Source: an uncultured Pelagibacteraceae bacterium
GTDB lineage: Bacteria; Pseudomonadota; Alphaproteobacteria; Pelagibacterales; Pelagibacteraceae
Direction of reading: 5' to 3'
DNA length: 34,180 nucleotides
NCBI GenBank assembly: GCA_902573065.1
Contig: CACGHX010000007.1
Location: forward strand, 1 to 34,180
Below the pieces are notes generated by a model. The model did no database searches, was not told the DNA's origin, and saw only the letters and a program-made list of their open reading frames with translations. This document shows positions 8,044 through 15,626 of this stretch, one piece after another; positions within the stretch are counted from its first letter, which is position 1, and each line of letters starts with the position of its first letter. The position numbers and the translations under genes are program-made.

Positions 8044-8723
8044 TGAGTGAAAAACCGCACATTGTAAAATCTTACGAAGAGCAACTTCAGTTATTAAAAG
8101 ATACAATAGTGAAAATGGGAACTGGAGTTGAGAAACAGCTTGAAAACACTATTCAATCTTTAGTTAAAAAAGACATTAGTTTAGCAGAAAAATCTATCAA
8201 AGATGACGAATTGACTGATAAATATGAAATAAATATAGAAGAGCAAGTTGTAAATTTGATTGCCTTAAGGCAACCTATGGCAATAGATTTAAGAGAAACA
8301 GTTGTTGCCTTAAAAGTTTCTTCAGACTTAGAGAGAATTGGTGATTTAGCAAAAAACATCTCAAAACGATTAACTAAAATTGGAACTGATTTACCTAATG
8401 ATATTACTAAAAATTTCGAAATAGCTGGTTTAAAAGCATCAAAACAAGTCAATGCAGTTTTAAACTCGTATTTACATAGAGCAAAAGATACAGCAGAAAA
8501 TGTTTGGAATTCTGATGAAGAAATAGATCAAATGACTAATAGTAATATGGAAGCTGCAGTAAAGCATTTAGAAAAAAATAAAAAAGATATACAAAAAGTA
8601 ACCCAACTACTTTTCATGCTTAAAAATATTGAGAGGATTGGAGATCATGCAACTAATATTGCAGAGCAAGTTTATTTTCTGATTACAGGAGATTATTTAG
8701 AGGGAGACCGACCAAAAGGATAA
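8043..8723 (+). CDS. phoU: PhoU phosphate signalling regulator
   Basis: A 226-residue all-helical protein with two PhoU repeats. Metal-cluster motifs are visible in each half: DLERIGDLAKNISKR and NIERIGDHATNIAEQ. It couples PstSCAB activity to PhoR and represses the regulon when phosphate is plentiful. Start and stop are each fused to the neighbours by a one-base TAATG overlap, so pstB-phoU-phoB must be co-translated from one message. Confidence 0.97.
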   Translation: MSEKPHIVKSYEEQLQLLKDTIVKMGTGVEKQLENTIQSLVKKDISLAEKSIKDDELTDKYEINIEEQVVNLIALRQPMAIDLRETVVALKVSSDLERIGDLAKNISKRLTKIGTDLPNDITKNFEIAGLKASKQVNAVLNSYLHRAKDTAENVWNSDEEIDQMTNSNMEAAVKHLEKNKKDIQKVTQLLFMLKNIERIGDHATNIAEQVYFLITGDYLEGDRPKG

Positions 8724-9406
8724 TGAGGGCAAATTTATTCATTGTCGAAGATGAAATGCCCATCGTAACTTTGCTTAAATACAATTTAGAAAAAGAGGGT
8801 CACAAAGTTGATTATGCAGTCAATGGAGAAGAAGCTATTAGAAATATAAAGGAGAAAAATCCTGATTTAATTTTATTAGATTGGATGTTGCCGGATATTT
8901 CAGGTGTTGAAGTCTGTAAAAATTTGAAAAGAAGCAATCTTCACAAAAATATCCCAATCATTATGTTAACAGCCAAAGGTGAAGAAGAAGACAAACTAAA
9001 AGGATTTGAAACAGGAGCTGATGACTACGTAACTAAGCCATTCAGCCAAAAAGAACTTATTGCAAGAGTTAACGCTTTATTAAAGAGATCTAAACCAAGT
9101 GTTGCTGCTGATGTTGTAGTATTTGAGGATCTAAAAGTAGATAGAGTTCAACGAAGAGTTTATAGAGCAGATAAGCAAGTTATAGTTGGTCCTACAGAAT
9201 TTAAACTAATTGATTTTTTAATTAAAAATCCAAAAAGAGTATATTCGCGTGAGCAACTTTTAAATTCCGTATGGGGAGATGATATTTATGTGGAGTCCAG
9301 AACTATAGATGTTCATATAAGAAGACTAAGAAAAGCAATAAATATTGATGGCAAGAAAGATCTTATCAGAACAGTAAGATCTGCCGGTTATTCCTTAGAT
9401 GGTTGA
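8723..9406 (+). CDS. phoB: PhoB phosphate-regulon response regulator
   Basis: A 227-residue OmpR/PhoB-family regulator. The receiver domain (1-120) has acidic ED at 9-10, phosphoacceptor D53 (LILLDWMLP), T83 and K105 (DYVTKPF). The C-terminal winged helix (about 130-226) contains the recognition region SRTIDVHIRRLRKAI. It would bind 11-bp direct repeats, matching the triple heptamers before phoR, pstS and the arsenate run. It is the last gene of the pst operon; its last 19 nt overlap sixA on the other strand. Confidence 0.95.
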   Translation: MRANLFIVEDEMPIVTLLKYNLEKEGHKVDYAVNGEEAIRNIKEKNPDLILLDWMLPDISGVEVCKNLKRSNLHKNIPIIMLTAKGEEEDKLKGFETGADDYVTKPFSQKELIARVNALLKRSKPSVAADVVVFEDLKVDRVQRRVYRADKQVIVGPTEFKLIDFLIKNPKRVYSREQLLNSVWGDDIYVESRTIDVHIRRLRKAINIDGKKDLIRTVRSAGYSLDG

Positions 9407-9912
9407 AGATCTTTTGGTTTTGTAAATGATATTAATTTTCCTTTAACTTTTGATAACTTCTCCCAATCATTGAAATTAAAGTTTACTTCAGCAACGGCTG
9501 CAGTAGGAAATTTTCTTTTTAAATTTTCAAATTGATCAGAATTTTCTTTAAGACAAATTCGATTTATTAGTTCACTCATTGAAGGTTCATGATTAATTAA
9601 AAGTAAAGTTTTATAATTATCACCTGTTTGTTTTAAGATATGAATAATTTCATCCTCACTAGCATGATAAAGTGCTTTTTTTTTAATAATTTTTTTAAAA
9701 CTTATTTTTTCTGACAATATATTTAATGTTTGCATTGTCCTTTTAGAGGATGAGCAATAAACTAAATCAAATTTTAATTTCTTTTTAATAAAAAATTCAC
9801 AAATTAATTTTGCTGAATTTACCCCTCTTTTATTCAATGGCCTGTCATGATCATCTAAATTTGGAAAATCCCAACTAGATTTAGCATGTCTCATCGCATA
9901 TAATTTAAACAT
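9388..9912 (-). CDS. sixA: SixA-type phosphohistidine phosphatase (histidine phosphatase family)
   Basis: A 174-residue histidine phosphatase. The catalytic RHA version of the RHG motif is at the N-terminus (YAMRHAKSSW), followed by DHDRPLNKRG and the second histidine in LLINHEPSMSEL. Family members remove phosphate from phosphohistidine, as SixA does on phosphotransfer proteins. It converges on phoB with a 19-nt overlap and diverges from ppk with only 22 bp between the start codons. The partner histidine protein is not visible in the window; a role in damping a histidine phosphorelay is an inference from the family. Confidence 0.8.
   Translation of the reverse strand: MFKLYAMRHAKSSWDFPNLDDHDRPLNKRGVNSAKLICEFFIKKKLKFDLVYCSSSKRTMQTLNILSEKISFKKIIKKKALYHASEDEIIHILKQTGDNYKTLLLINHEPSMSELINRICLKENSDQFENLKRKFPTAAVAEVNFNFNDWEKLSKVKGKLISFTKPKDLQPSKE
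9899..9904 (+). promoter_or_regulatory. possible -10 element for ppk
   Basis: A perfect TATAAT lies inside the 5' end of sixA, 30 nt before the ppk ATG, which would give a leader of about 24 nt. No good -35 box is seen (TAGATT at 17-bp spacing). The 22-bp gap between the divergent starts leaves no other room for a ppk promoter. Confidence 0.35.
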
Positions 9913-9934
9913 ATTTTTAATTTAACATTTAAAT

Positions 9935-12061
9935 ATGTCGAAAGCATCATTTTCAGAAAACGCTAATATTAGCAATCAACTCATAAACAGAGAATTATCT
10001 TGGCTTCAGTTTAATGATCGTGTTTTAGAAGAATCAAAAGATAAAACAAATCCTCTATTTGAAAGAGTAAAATTTTTATCAATCGCAGGTACAAATTTAG
10101 ATGAATTTTTTATGGTAAGAGTCGCTGGACTTTTTAATCAAATTAAAGATGGTTTTGACGAATTAAGCGCAGATGGATTAACTGCAGAGGATCAATTGAA
10201 TAGGGTCGTATTAAAAACTAAAGATCTATTAAAGAAGCAAAACGAAGCATTCCTAGAGTTGAAAAAAGAGCTATCGAAAGAAAAAATTTTCATTCGAAAA
10301 ATGTCAGAACTAAATAAGAAGGATCTTATGTATCTAAGAGAATATTTTCAGGAAACAATTTATCCTATAATAACACCTACTGCCATTGACCCATCACATC
10401 CCTTTCCTTTTATACCAAATAAAGGCCAAGCAATTTTATTAAGAATGACAAGAATTAAAAAAAAAAGAGAACTAAATGCAATTATAGTTATACCAAGAGC
10501 ACTTCCAAAATTTGTATCGCTAAATAATTCTGAAACAATAAATGAATTTGTCACAATTGATGACGTAATTTGTAAATTTGCTAATGAAATATTTCCAGAC
10601 CATAATATCGAGGCAAGTTTGCAGTTTAAAATAATTAGAGACAGCGAAATTGAAATAGATGATGAAGCTGCTGATCTTGTGAGATATTTTGAAAAAGCAA
10701 TTAAGAAAAGAAGAAGGGGAAACGTAGTTAAACTCGAAGTAATCACTAATTCAAACAAAAAACTTTTAAATTTTATTTCAAAAAAATTTAAAATGGATGA
10801 AGATCATATTTATGAGGTTGAAGGATTGGTTGGAATACAAGATATAGATGAAATTTGTAAAAAGAAAGATCCAAAGTTGAGATTTAAAAAGTTTAATCCT
10901 AGAGAAGTTGAAAGATTGAAGGAATTTGATGATAAATTTTTTTCAGCTATAAGAAGTAAAGATTTTGTTGTACACCACCCTTTTGAAACTTTTGATGTAG
11001 TAATTCAATTTTTAGAAGCTGCAGCAAAAGATCCCAAAGTTATCGGTATCAAACAAACTTTGTATAGAACCACACCTGACTCTCCTATCGTAAAAGCACT
11101 AAGTAGAGCAGCAGAAAACGGAAAAGTTGTTACAGCCGTAATAGAAATAAAAGCTCGATTTGATGAGGAAGCTAATATTGAATTATCTAGGAAACTAGAG
11201 AAAGCTGGCGTTCAAATTGTTTACGGATTCGCAAAATATAAAACGCATGCAAAGGCAAGTTTAGTTTTAAGAAAAGAAGGAGCTAAAACGCGAAGCTATG
11301 TTCACTTAGGTACAGGAAACTATCATCCAATTAACGCAAAAATTTATACTGACTTATCACTGTTTAGCTCTAATCAAGACTTGGCCAAAGATGTCGAAAA
11401 ATTTTTCAATTATGTAACTGGTTATGCAAAACCAAAAAAATTGAATAAAATTTTTATGTCTCCATTAAATAGCAGGAATTTTTTTGAAGAAAAAATTGAA
11501 AATGAAATTGTAAATGCAAGTAAAGGAAAACCTGCAGAAATATGGGCAAAAATGAATTCTCTTGTAGACCCTGGAATTATTAAGAAATTTTATGAAGCTT
11601 CAAACGCAGGAGTAAAAATAAATTTATCAGTAAGAGGAGTGTGTTGCTTAAGACCTGGAATTAAAGGTCAATCTGAAAATATAAAAGTAAAAAGCCTTAT
11701 TGGCAGATTTTTAGAACACTCAAGAATTTATTGTTTTGCAAATGGTAGCTCTATGCCCTCTCGAGAGAATCAGGTATATATTTCATCTGCAGATTTAATG
11801 CCTAGAAATTTAGATAGAAGAATTGAAATTATAATTCCGATAGAAAACAATACTGTGCATGAGCAAATTTTAGATCAAATTATGTTAGCCAACTTTAAAG
11901 ATAAATCAGAAACATGGTATTTAGATAGCTTAGGAAACTATCATAAAGAACAAGAAAAAGGCTTTTCAGCACATACCTATTTTATGGAAAACTCAAGTTT
12001 ATCAGGTCGTGGTAAGTCACTTTTAAAAGCTAAACCTCAAAATTTAAGATTGGTGAAATGA
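9935..12061 (+). CDS. ppk: polyphosphate kinase 1
   Basis: A 708-residue PPK1 of full length. The N-terminal helical domain starts INRELSWLQFNDRVLEE. The two catalytic histidines of the phospholipase-D-like core are H438 (KTHAK) and H457 (YVHLGTGNYH), 19 residues apart like H435/H454 of the E. coli enzyme; H438 is the expected phospho-intermediate. It makes polyphosphate from ATP reversibly. It overlaps the ppx start by 4 nt (ATGA), so synthesis and breakdown enzymes are co-translated. Next to the Pho regulon this provides internal phosphate storage. Confidence 0.96.
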   Translation: MSKASFSENANISNQLINRELSWLQFNDRVLEESKDKTNPLFERVKFLSIAGTNLDEFFMVRVAGLFNQIKDGFDELSADGLTAEDQLNRVVLKTKDLLKKQNEAFLELKKELSKEKIFIRKMSELNKKDLMYLREYFQETIYPIITPTAIDPSHPFPFIPNKGQAILLRMTRIKKKRELNAIIVIPRALPKFVSLNNSETINEFVTIDDVICKFANEIFPDHNIEASLQFKIIRDSEIEIDDEAADLVRYFEKAIKKRRRGNVVKLEVITNSNKKLLNFISKKFKMDEDHIYEVEGLVGIQDIDEICKKKDPKLRFKKFNPREVERLKEFDDKFFSAIRSKDFVVHHPFETFDVVIQFLEAAAKDPKVIGIKQTLYRTTPDSPIVKALSRAAENGKVVTAVIEIKARFDEEANIELSRKLEKAGVQIVYGFAKYKTHAKASLVLRKEGAKTRSYVHLGTGNYHPINAKIYTDLSLFSSNQDLAKDVEKFFNYVTGYAKPKKLNKIFMSPLNSRNFFEEKIENEIVNASKGKPAEIWAKMNSLVDPGIIKKFYEASNAGVKINLSVRGVCCLRPGIKGQSENIKVKSLIGRFLEHSRIYCFANGSSMPSRENQVYISSADLMPRNLDRRIEIIIPIENNTVHEQILDQIMLANFKDKSETWYLDSLGNYHKEQEKGFSAHTYFMENSSLSGRGKSLLKAKPQNLRLVK

Positions 12062-13563
12062 AACCAGAATTTAAAAATCTTTTTAAATTTCAGTCTAATA
12101 AAAAGTCTAAACAAGCCATAATAGATCTTGGATCAAACTCAGTAAGAATGCTCATATATGACAATTTTAAAATTTCTCCAATTCCAGTTTTTAATGAAAA
12201 AGCAGTCTGCAAACTTGGAAAAAATTTAGATAAATCTAAAAAATTAAATCCTGATGGAATTAAAAGTTCTTTAAAAGTTTTAAATAGATTTAAAGAAATT
12301 TTAGATATTTCAGACGTTCAAGATTTAGAAATTATTGCTACAGCAGCTTTTAGAGAGGCTACTGATGCAAGTGAATTTTTAAGAGAAATTGAAAAAATAT
12401 TTAATAAAAAACCACTAGTATTATCTGGCGAGGAAGAAGCAAGAACATCAGCAAACGGTGTAATAATAGGATTTGATGAAGTAGATGGACTAGTTGCGGA
12501 TTTAGGAGGTGGAAGTTTAGAACTTGCCAGGGTTTCTAAAAATCAAATTATTGAAACAACCTCTTTACCTCTTGGAGTATTAAGACTTAAAAATAATCCT
12601 ATTATAAAAAAAAAAAGTTTGGGAAAATATGTTAGAAAACTTTTAAGAGATGAAAAATGGCTTTCTAAAAAGAAATTTAAAAATATTTATTTGGTAGGAG
12701 GGACTTGGAGATCATTATTTAAATATCATCTCTTTAAAGAAAAACACCCATTACATATTTTACATCAATACAAACTCTCAAAAGATGTAGCAGTTAATTA
12801 CTTAAATAGGATTTCAAAATTTAATAAATCATCTTTGAAATCACTGGAATATATTACTAAATCTAGAACCCCCTATTTACCTTTTAGCTCTATAATACTT
12901 AACGAAATAATTGAAGCAGCAAGCCCCTCAAAAGTTATTTGCTCAATCAGTGGACTGAGAGAGGGGCATATGAATACAATTATAAACCAAGGAGTGAGCG
13001 AGGATGAAATTTTCAAATTAAAAACTGATGGTATATCATTTAAAAAAGGGGACTATGGAAAGAGTTTTGAGAAATATTTTAATTTTATTTCACCATTATT
13101 TGAAGACAACGAATATTTTAATCGAAGATTACTAACTTTGGCTTGTATCTTAAGTAAAATGGATTGGGGCCTAGGCGCTTTTCAAAAAGCAGAGTTAGTT
13201 TTTATGGAAGTATTAAATACTCCATTACTAAAACTAAATCATAAAGATAGGGTAAAAGTTGCATCAGCAAGTTTTTGGAGACATTGTGGCTTAAAATATA
13301 ACCCGGATTATGAGTTTCTATCCTTATTAAATAACAACGAGATTTTATCCTCAAAGCAAGTGGGATCTGCTTTAAGATTAGCAGAGTCACTTACTAGCAT
13401 GTCTTCGTTGTTGTTAGATGAATTTAAAATTTATAAACGAAATAAGACTATTTTTTTGAAAATACCTAACAATCATAGTGATATAGTCTCAAAACAAGTA
13501 ACTAAAAGACTTAAAAACCTGGCAAGAGAGATGAATGTCGACTCTAATATCATTTATTCTTGA
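12058..13563 (+). CDS. ppx: exopolyphosphatase, Ppx/GppA family
   Basis: A 501-residue Ppx/GppA phosphatase. The actin-like ATPase fold is marked by IIDLGSNSVRMLIYD (21-35) and VADLGGGSLELARV (about 146-159), with the catalytic glutamate region in ATAAFREATDASEF. The C-terminal 200 residues are the helical domain seen in long Ppx proteins. It releases terminal phosphate from polyphosphate, and may also act on pppGpp, which cannot be decided from sequence. It is translated from a 4-nt overlap with ppk. The TGA stop is followed by a long gene-free stretch. Confidence 0.92.
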   Translation: MKPEFKNLFKFQSNKKSKQAIIDLGSNSVRMLIYDNFKISPIPVFNEKAVCKLGKNLDKSKKLNPDGIKSSLKVLNRFKEILDISDVQDLEIIATAAFREATDASEFLREIEKIFNKKPLVLSGEEEARTSANGVIIGFDEVDGLVADLGGGSLELARVSKNQIIETTSLPLGVLRLKNNPIIKKKSLGKYVRKLLRDEKWLSKKKFKNIYLVGGTWRSLFKYHLFKEKHPLHILHQYKLSKDVAVNYLNRISKFNKSSLKSLEYITKSRTPYLPFSSIILNEIIEAASPSKVICSISGLREGHMNTIINQGVSEDEIFKLKTDGISFKKGDYGKSFEKYFNFISPLFEDNEYFNRRLLTLACILSKMDWGLGAFQKAELVFMEVLNTPLLKLNHKDRVKVASASFWRHCGLKYNPDYEFLSLLNNNEILSSKQVGSALRLAESLTSMSSLLLDEFKIYKRNKTIFLKIPNNHSDIVSKQVTKRLKNLAREMNVDSNIIYS

Positions 13564-13675
13564 AAATTAATAAATCTTTAACTTAATTTAAATATTTTTT
13601 TAGCATTTCTATATTATTAATTAATTATGAGACTTCCTTAATATTTATTTTAATTAATTTATTACGTTTCCCTCA

Positions 13676-13708
13676 AAATACGCTAGGTAAAATTTATCGA
13701 GCGTATTT
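13676..13708 (+). other. long imperfect hairpin downstream of ppx
   Basis: Arms AAATACGCT (13676-13684) and AGCGTATTT (13700-13708) pair perfectly. The stem continues after one A-G mismatch with five more pairs (one G-U) around a 3-nt loop, about 14 bp in all. No U tract follows, so it is not a standard terminator; it may be a 3' stabilising structure of the ppk-ppx message or a binding site. Confidence 0.6.
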
Positions 13709-13753
13709 CATTATAAATCAAATATATATCTCTTTATAAGATATAATGTTTAA

Positions 13754-13914
13754 ATTCATAAAACTTTAATAATAATTAAAAAATTTTGTTACTTAGTTTC
13801 TTTAAAAGAAGTCTTAACAAGATTTGATGTTTAAATCGTCATTATCCCCGTTAAATCTTGTTAATTCACTACTTTCTCCCTCTTATTTAAGAGAAGGGAG
13901 AAAGACAATTTTTT
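13754..13914 (+). ncRNA. candidate small RNA in the ppx downstream gap
   Basis: The stretch 13564-13918 has no plausible gene. A TATAAT -10 (13742-13747) could start a transcript near 13754. It would contain a small hairpin (TTCTT/AAGAA, 13798-13810), a perfect 12-bp stem TTAACAAGATTT (13814-13825) with AAATCTTGTTAA (13853-13864) around a 27-nt loop holding the GC-rich TCCCCG, and end at a strong intrinsic terminator at 13872-13914. The product would be about 160 nt. It does not resemble RNase P, tmRNA or 6S RNA. No clear -35 is present, so it could instead be the 3' region of the ppx message. Confidence 0.4.
13872..13914 (+). terminator. intrinsic terminator, plus strand
   Basis: Arms CTTTCTCCC (13872-13880) and GGGAGAAAG (13896-13904) pair perfectly. 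An inner TCTT/AAGA stem with an ATTT loop sits above a 3-nt bulge. A six-T run follows at 13909-13914. The T run is on the plus-strand side only, so it ends plus-strand transcription (ppx read-through or a small RNA), not the minus-strand gene beside it. Confidence 0.85.
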
Positions 13915-13918
13915 GATA

Positions 13919-14128
13919 TTAATTATTTATAGATGCAGGAGACTTCTCTGCATTTTTCTTAGCAAGCTTTTTTGCTTTTTTTTCTGCAACCTTTTTTTCT
14001 AAACCAGCAATTTTAATATTAACTTTTGACAATTTTTTTTCTTTGGCCTTAATTTTATTTTTCAGTCTATCAATTGCTTTTAAAATTTTTGTTTTTTTCT
14101 TCTCATTTTTTTTTAGTTTTTTTCCCAT
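13919..14128 (-). CDS. lysine-rich small protein, unknown function
   Basis: A 69-residue protein with 26 lysines (38%) and almost no aromatic residues. The lysine/leucine/isoleucine spacing suggests one long charged helix or coiled coil (residues 5-60), ending in the flexible tail SPASINN. ATG 14128 has a strong GGAGGT ribosome site 4 nt upstream, supporting a real and well translated gene. Such composition fits nucleic-acid binding (histone-H1-like) or ribosome association, but no family is recognised and lysine richness alone is weak evidence in AT-rich DNA. It lies beyond the 3' end of the arsenate run, 136 nt after the aquaporin stop. Confidence 0.7.
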   Translation of the reverse strand: MGKKLKKNEKKKTKILKAIDRLKNKIKAKEKKLSKVNIKIAGLEKKVAEKKAKKLAKKNAEKSPASINN

Positions 14129-14264
14129 TTTTACCTCCAGATTATTAGATGATTAATTTAATCACAGAATTCATAAATCTAAAAGTTAATTTTATACAAC
14201 CTGTAGTTTACAAATTTTTAATATTTTTTAATTAAACTTATCCGATTGGCAAGTTTTGTATTTT

Positions 14265-14918
14265 TCAATTTTTCACTAAAAATAACTTTTTAACAATAAA
14301 TACAGCAATTAACATTCCTACAAGTTCAGCTAAGATATAATAAGGAGTGTTTAAATAACTAATACCAGTAAACGATTCTGTAAAAGTTCTAGCAATCGCA
14401 ACAGCTGGATTTGCAAAAGAAGTAGACGAAGTAAACCAGTAACCAGCTGTAATATAAAGACCAACACTAGCAGCAACAGCAATTTTTCCTGACTTCATAG
14501 AGCCAAAAATTATTATTATAAGCCCTAATGTTGCTATTACTTCAGATGTGAATATGTAAATTCCATCTCTTGATTTAGTAGATAATTCATAAATGTCATG
14601 TTCAAAAAAGAAATTGGCTAAACCAACACCAATCAAGCAACCAATCAATTGAGCAATGATATAGTAGGGTAGCAGTTTCTTTTTTAATTTTCCCGTTATT
14701 GTCATGGCAATACTTACAAATGGATTAAAGTGAGCTCCTGATACATCAGCAAATACTGTAATAAGCACAAATAAACCTGCTCCTGTTGCTATTGTGTTTG
14801 CAATTAACATCACAGCAACGTCATTACTTAAGTTTTCAGCCATTAAACCTGAGCCAACAATTATCATGACTAAAAAACAACTTCCTATAAATTCACCAAC
14901 AAATATTTTATTCTTCAT
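14265..14918 (-). CDS. aquaporin-family channel, arsenic-operon (AqpS) type
   Basis: A 217-residue six-helix MIP channel. Half-helix motifs are NPF (AHFNPFVSIAMTITGK) in the first half and NPA (FANPAVAIART) in the second. The usual NPAR arginine of the selectivity filter is replaced by valine, as in channels found in arsenic operons. I chose ATG 14918 (MKNKIFVGEF), which overlaps arsC by 11 nt; an upstream in-frame ATG at 14969 would add 17 residues lying within arsC. Family knowledge: AqpS lets arsenite made by ArsC leave the cell down its gradient, replacing ArsB/Acr3 pumps. No pump gene is in the window. A glycerol or other small-solute channel is the alternative. Confidence 0.8.
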   Translation of the reverse strand: MKNKIFVGEFIGSCFLVMIIVGSGLMAENLSNDVAVMLIANTIATGAGLFVLITVFADVSGAHFNPFVSIAMTITGKLKKKLLPYYIIAQLIGCLIGVGLANFFFEHDIYELSTKSRDGIYIFTSEVIATLGLIIIIFGSMKSGKIAVAASVGLYITAGYWFTSSTSFANPAVAIARTFTESFTGISYLNTPYYILAELVGMLIAVFIVKKLFLVKN

Positions 14919-15342
14919 TTGAGACCCATTCTTTAATCTTATTAGATAATATTTCATAAGTTTCATCAATTACTTTTTCAATCTCTGTATCAGAAGTAGC
15001 AGATTTAATTTTTTCAACTGGGTCTTCAATATCCCAATGAATTATATCTTTTTTTTCAGGCCAGACCGGACAGACCTCATTATGGGCATTGTTACAAACT
15101 GTTATAACTTGATGAATTTTTATTTTATTTTTTAAAAACTGGTCAAAATTCTTTGAAGAATAATTTGATATATCGAAATTTTTTTTTTCTAAATATTTTT
15201 TTATATTAGGGTTTATTTTCCCTGTTGGATTGCTACCTGCGCTAAAAGCTTTAAATTTTAAACTATAATTTTTATTGATCAAAGCTTCTGCAAGAATACT
15301 TCTTGCTGAATTGCCTGTGCACACAAACAAAATATTCCTCAT
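14908..15342 (-). CDS. arsC: arsenate reductase, low-molecular-weight phosphatase type
   Basis: A 144-residue ArsC of the LMW tyrosine-phosphatase family. The P-loop is CTGNSARS with nucleophile C8. Two further redox cysteines, C83 (TVCNNAHNE) and C91 (VCPVWP), match the C10/C82/C89 triad of thioredoxin-linked ArsC, and HWDIEDP follows as in that family. It reduces arsenate to arsenite in the cytoplasm. It lies between a small membrane protein (4-nt gap) and the aquaporin (11-nt overlap), forming one transcription unit. No arsR is seen nearby. Arsenate enters through phosphate transporters, which explains the setting next to pst. Confidence 0.9.
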   Translation of the reverse strand: MRNILFVCTGNSARSILAEALINKNYSLKFKAFSAGSNPTGKINPNIKKYLEKKNFDISNYSSKNFDQFLKNKIKIHQVITVCNNAHNEVCPVWPEKKDIIHWDIEDPVEKIKSATSDTEIEKVIDETYEILSNKIKEWVSNEE

Positions 15343-15346
15343 AAAT

Positions 15347-15574
15347 CTATATCGAATACTTTATTATACCCGCAAACATTATAGGTATTTGCAATGCAAA
15401 GTTTGTAAGTAGCGGTTTATCCTTTGTTATGGTTCCTACAACTGTCCATCCAATAATACCAAGTCCGTGAGGTATCATGCTGTAAGGATAGTAATCTAAA
15501 TAGAATGCCAATATTCCAAATAAGGTTAAAAACGTACTTGTCCATTTAAGATATTTTATAGTTATTTTATTCAT
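15347..15574 (-). CDS. small membrane protein at the head of the arsenate run
   Basis: A 75-residue protein with about three hydrophobic segments (roughly 12-29, 33-49 and 56-73) separated by short loops (DYYPYS, TKDKPL). I do not recognise a family. ATG 15574 has an AGGAG site 8 nt upstream, and the stop is 4 nt before arsC, so it is the first gene of the operon directly behind the repeat-type promoter. Position suggests a role in arsenate or phosphate handling, but nothing in the sequence defines it. Confidence 0.72.
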   Translation of the reverse strand: MNKITIKYLKWTSTFLTLFGILAFYLDYYPYSMIPHGLGIIGWTVVGTITKDKPLLTNFALQIPIMFAGIIKYSI

Positions 15575-15591
15575 ATTTTGTCTCCTGATTG

Positions 15592-15624
15592 TTATATTAA
15601 AGTATTGTTAAGGTTTTATTAAGG
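15592..15624 (-). promoter_or_regulatory. candidate Pho-type box before the arsenate run
   Basis: Read on the minus strand, heptamers CCTTAAT (15624-15618), CCTTAAC (15613-15607) and CTTTAAT (15602-15596) are spaced exactly 11 bp. The third contains a -10-like TAATAT. Architecture and last heptamer (CTNTAAT) match the phoR and pstS promoters. It begins 21 nt after gcrA-proximal sequence and ends about 18 nt before the first start codon. It lies just beyond the gcrA stop. Confidence 0.5.
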
Positions 15625-15626
15625 AA

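Noticed and set aside
9842-9848. Perfect Pho half-site CTGTCAT before ppk
   Set aside because: It lies within sixA coding, has no partner repeat at 11 bp and is 50 bp from the possible -10.
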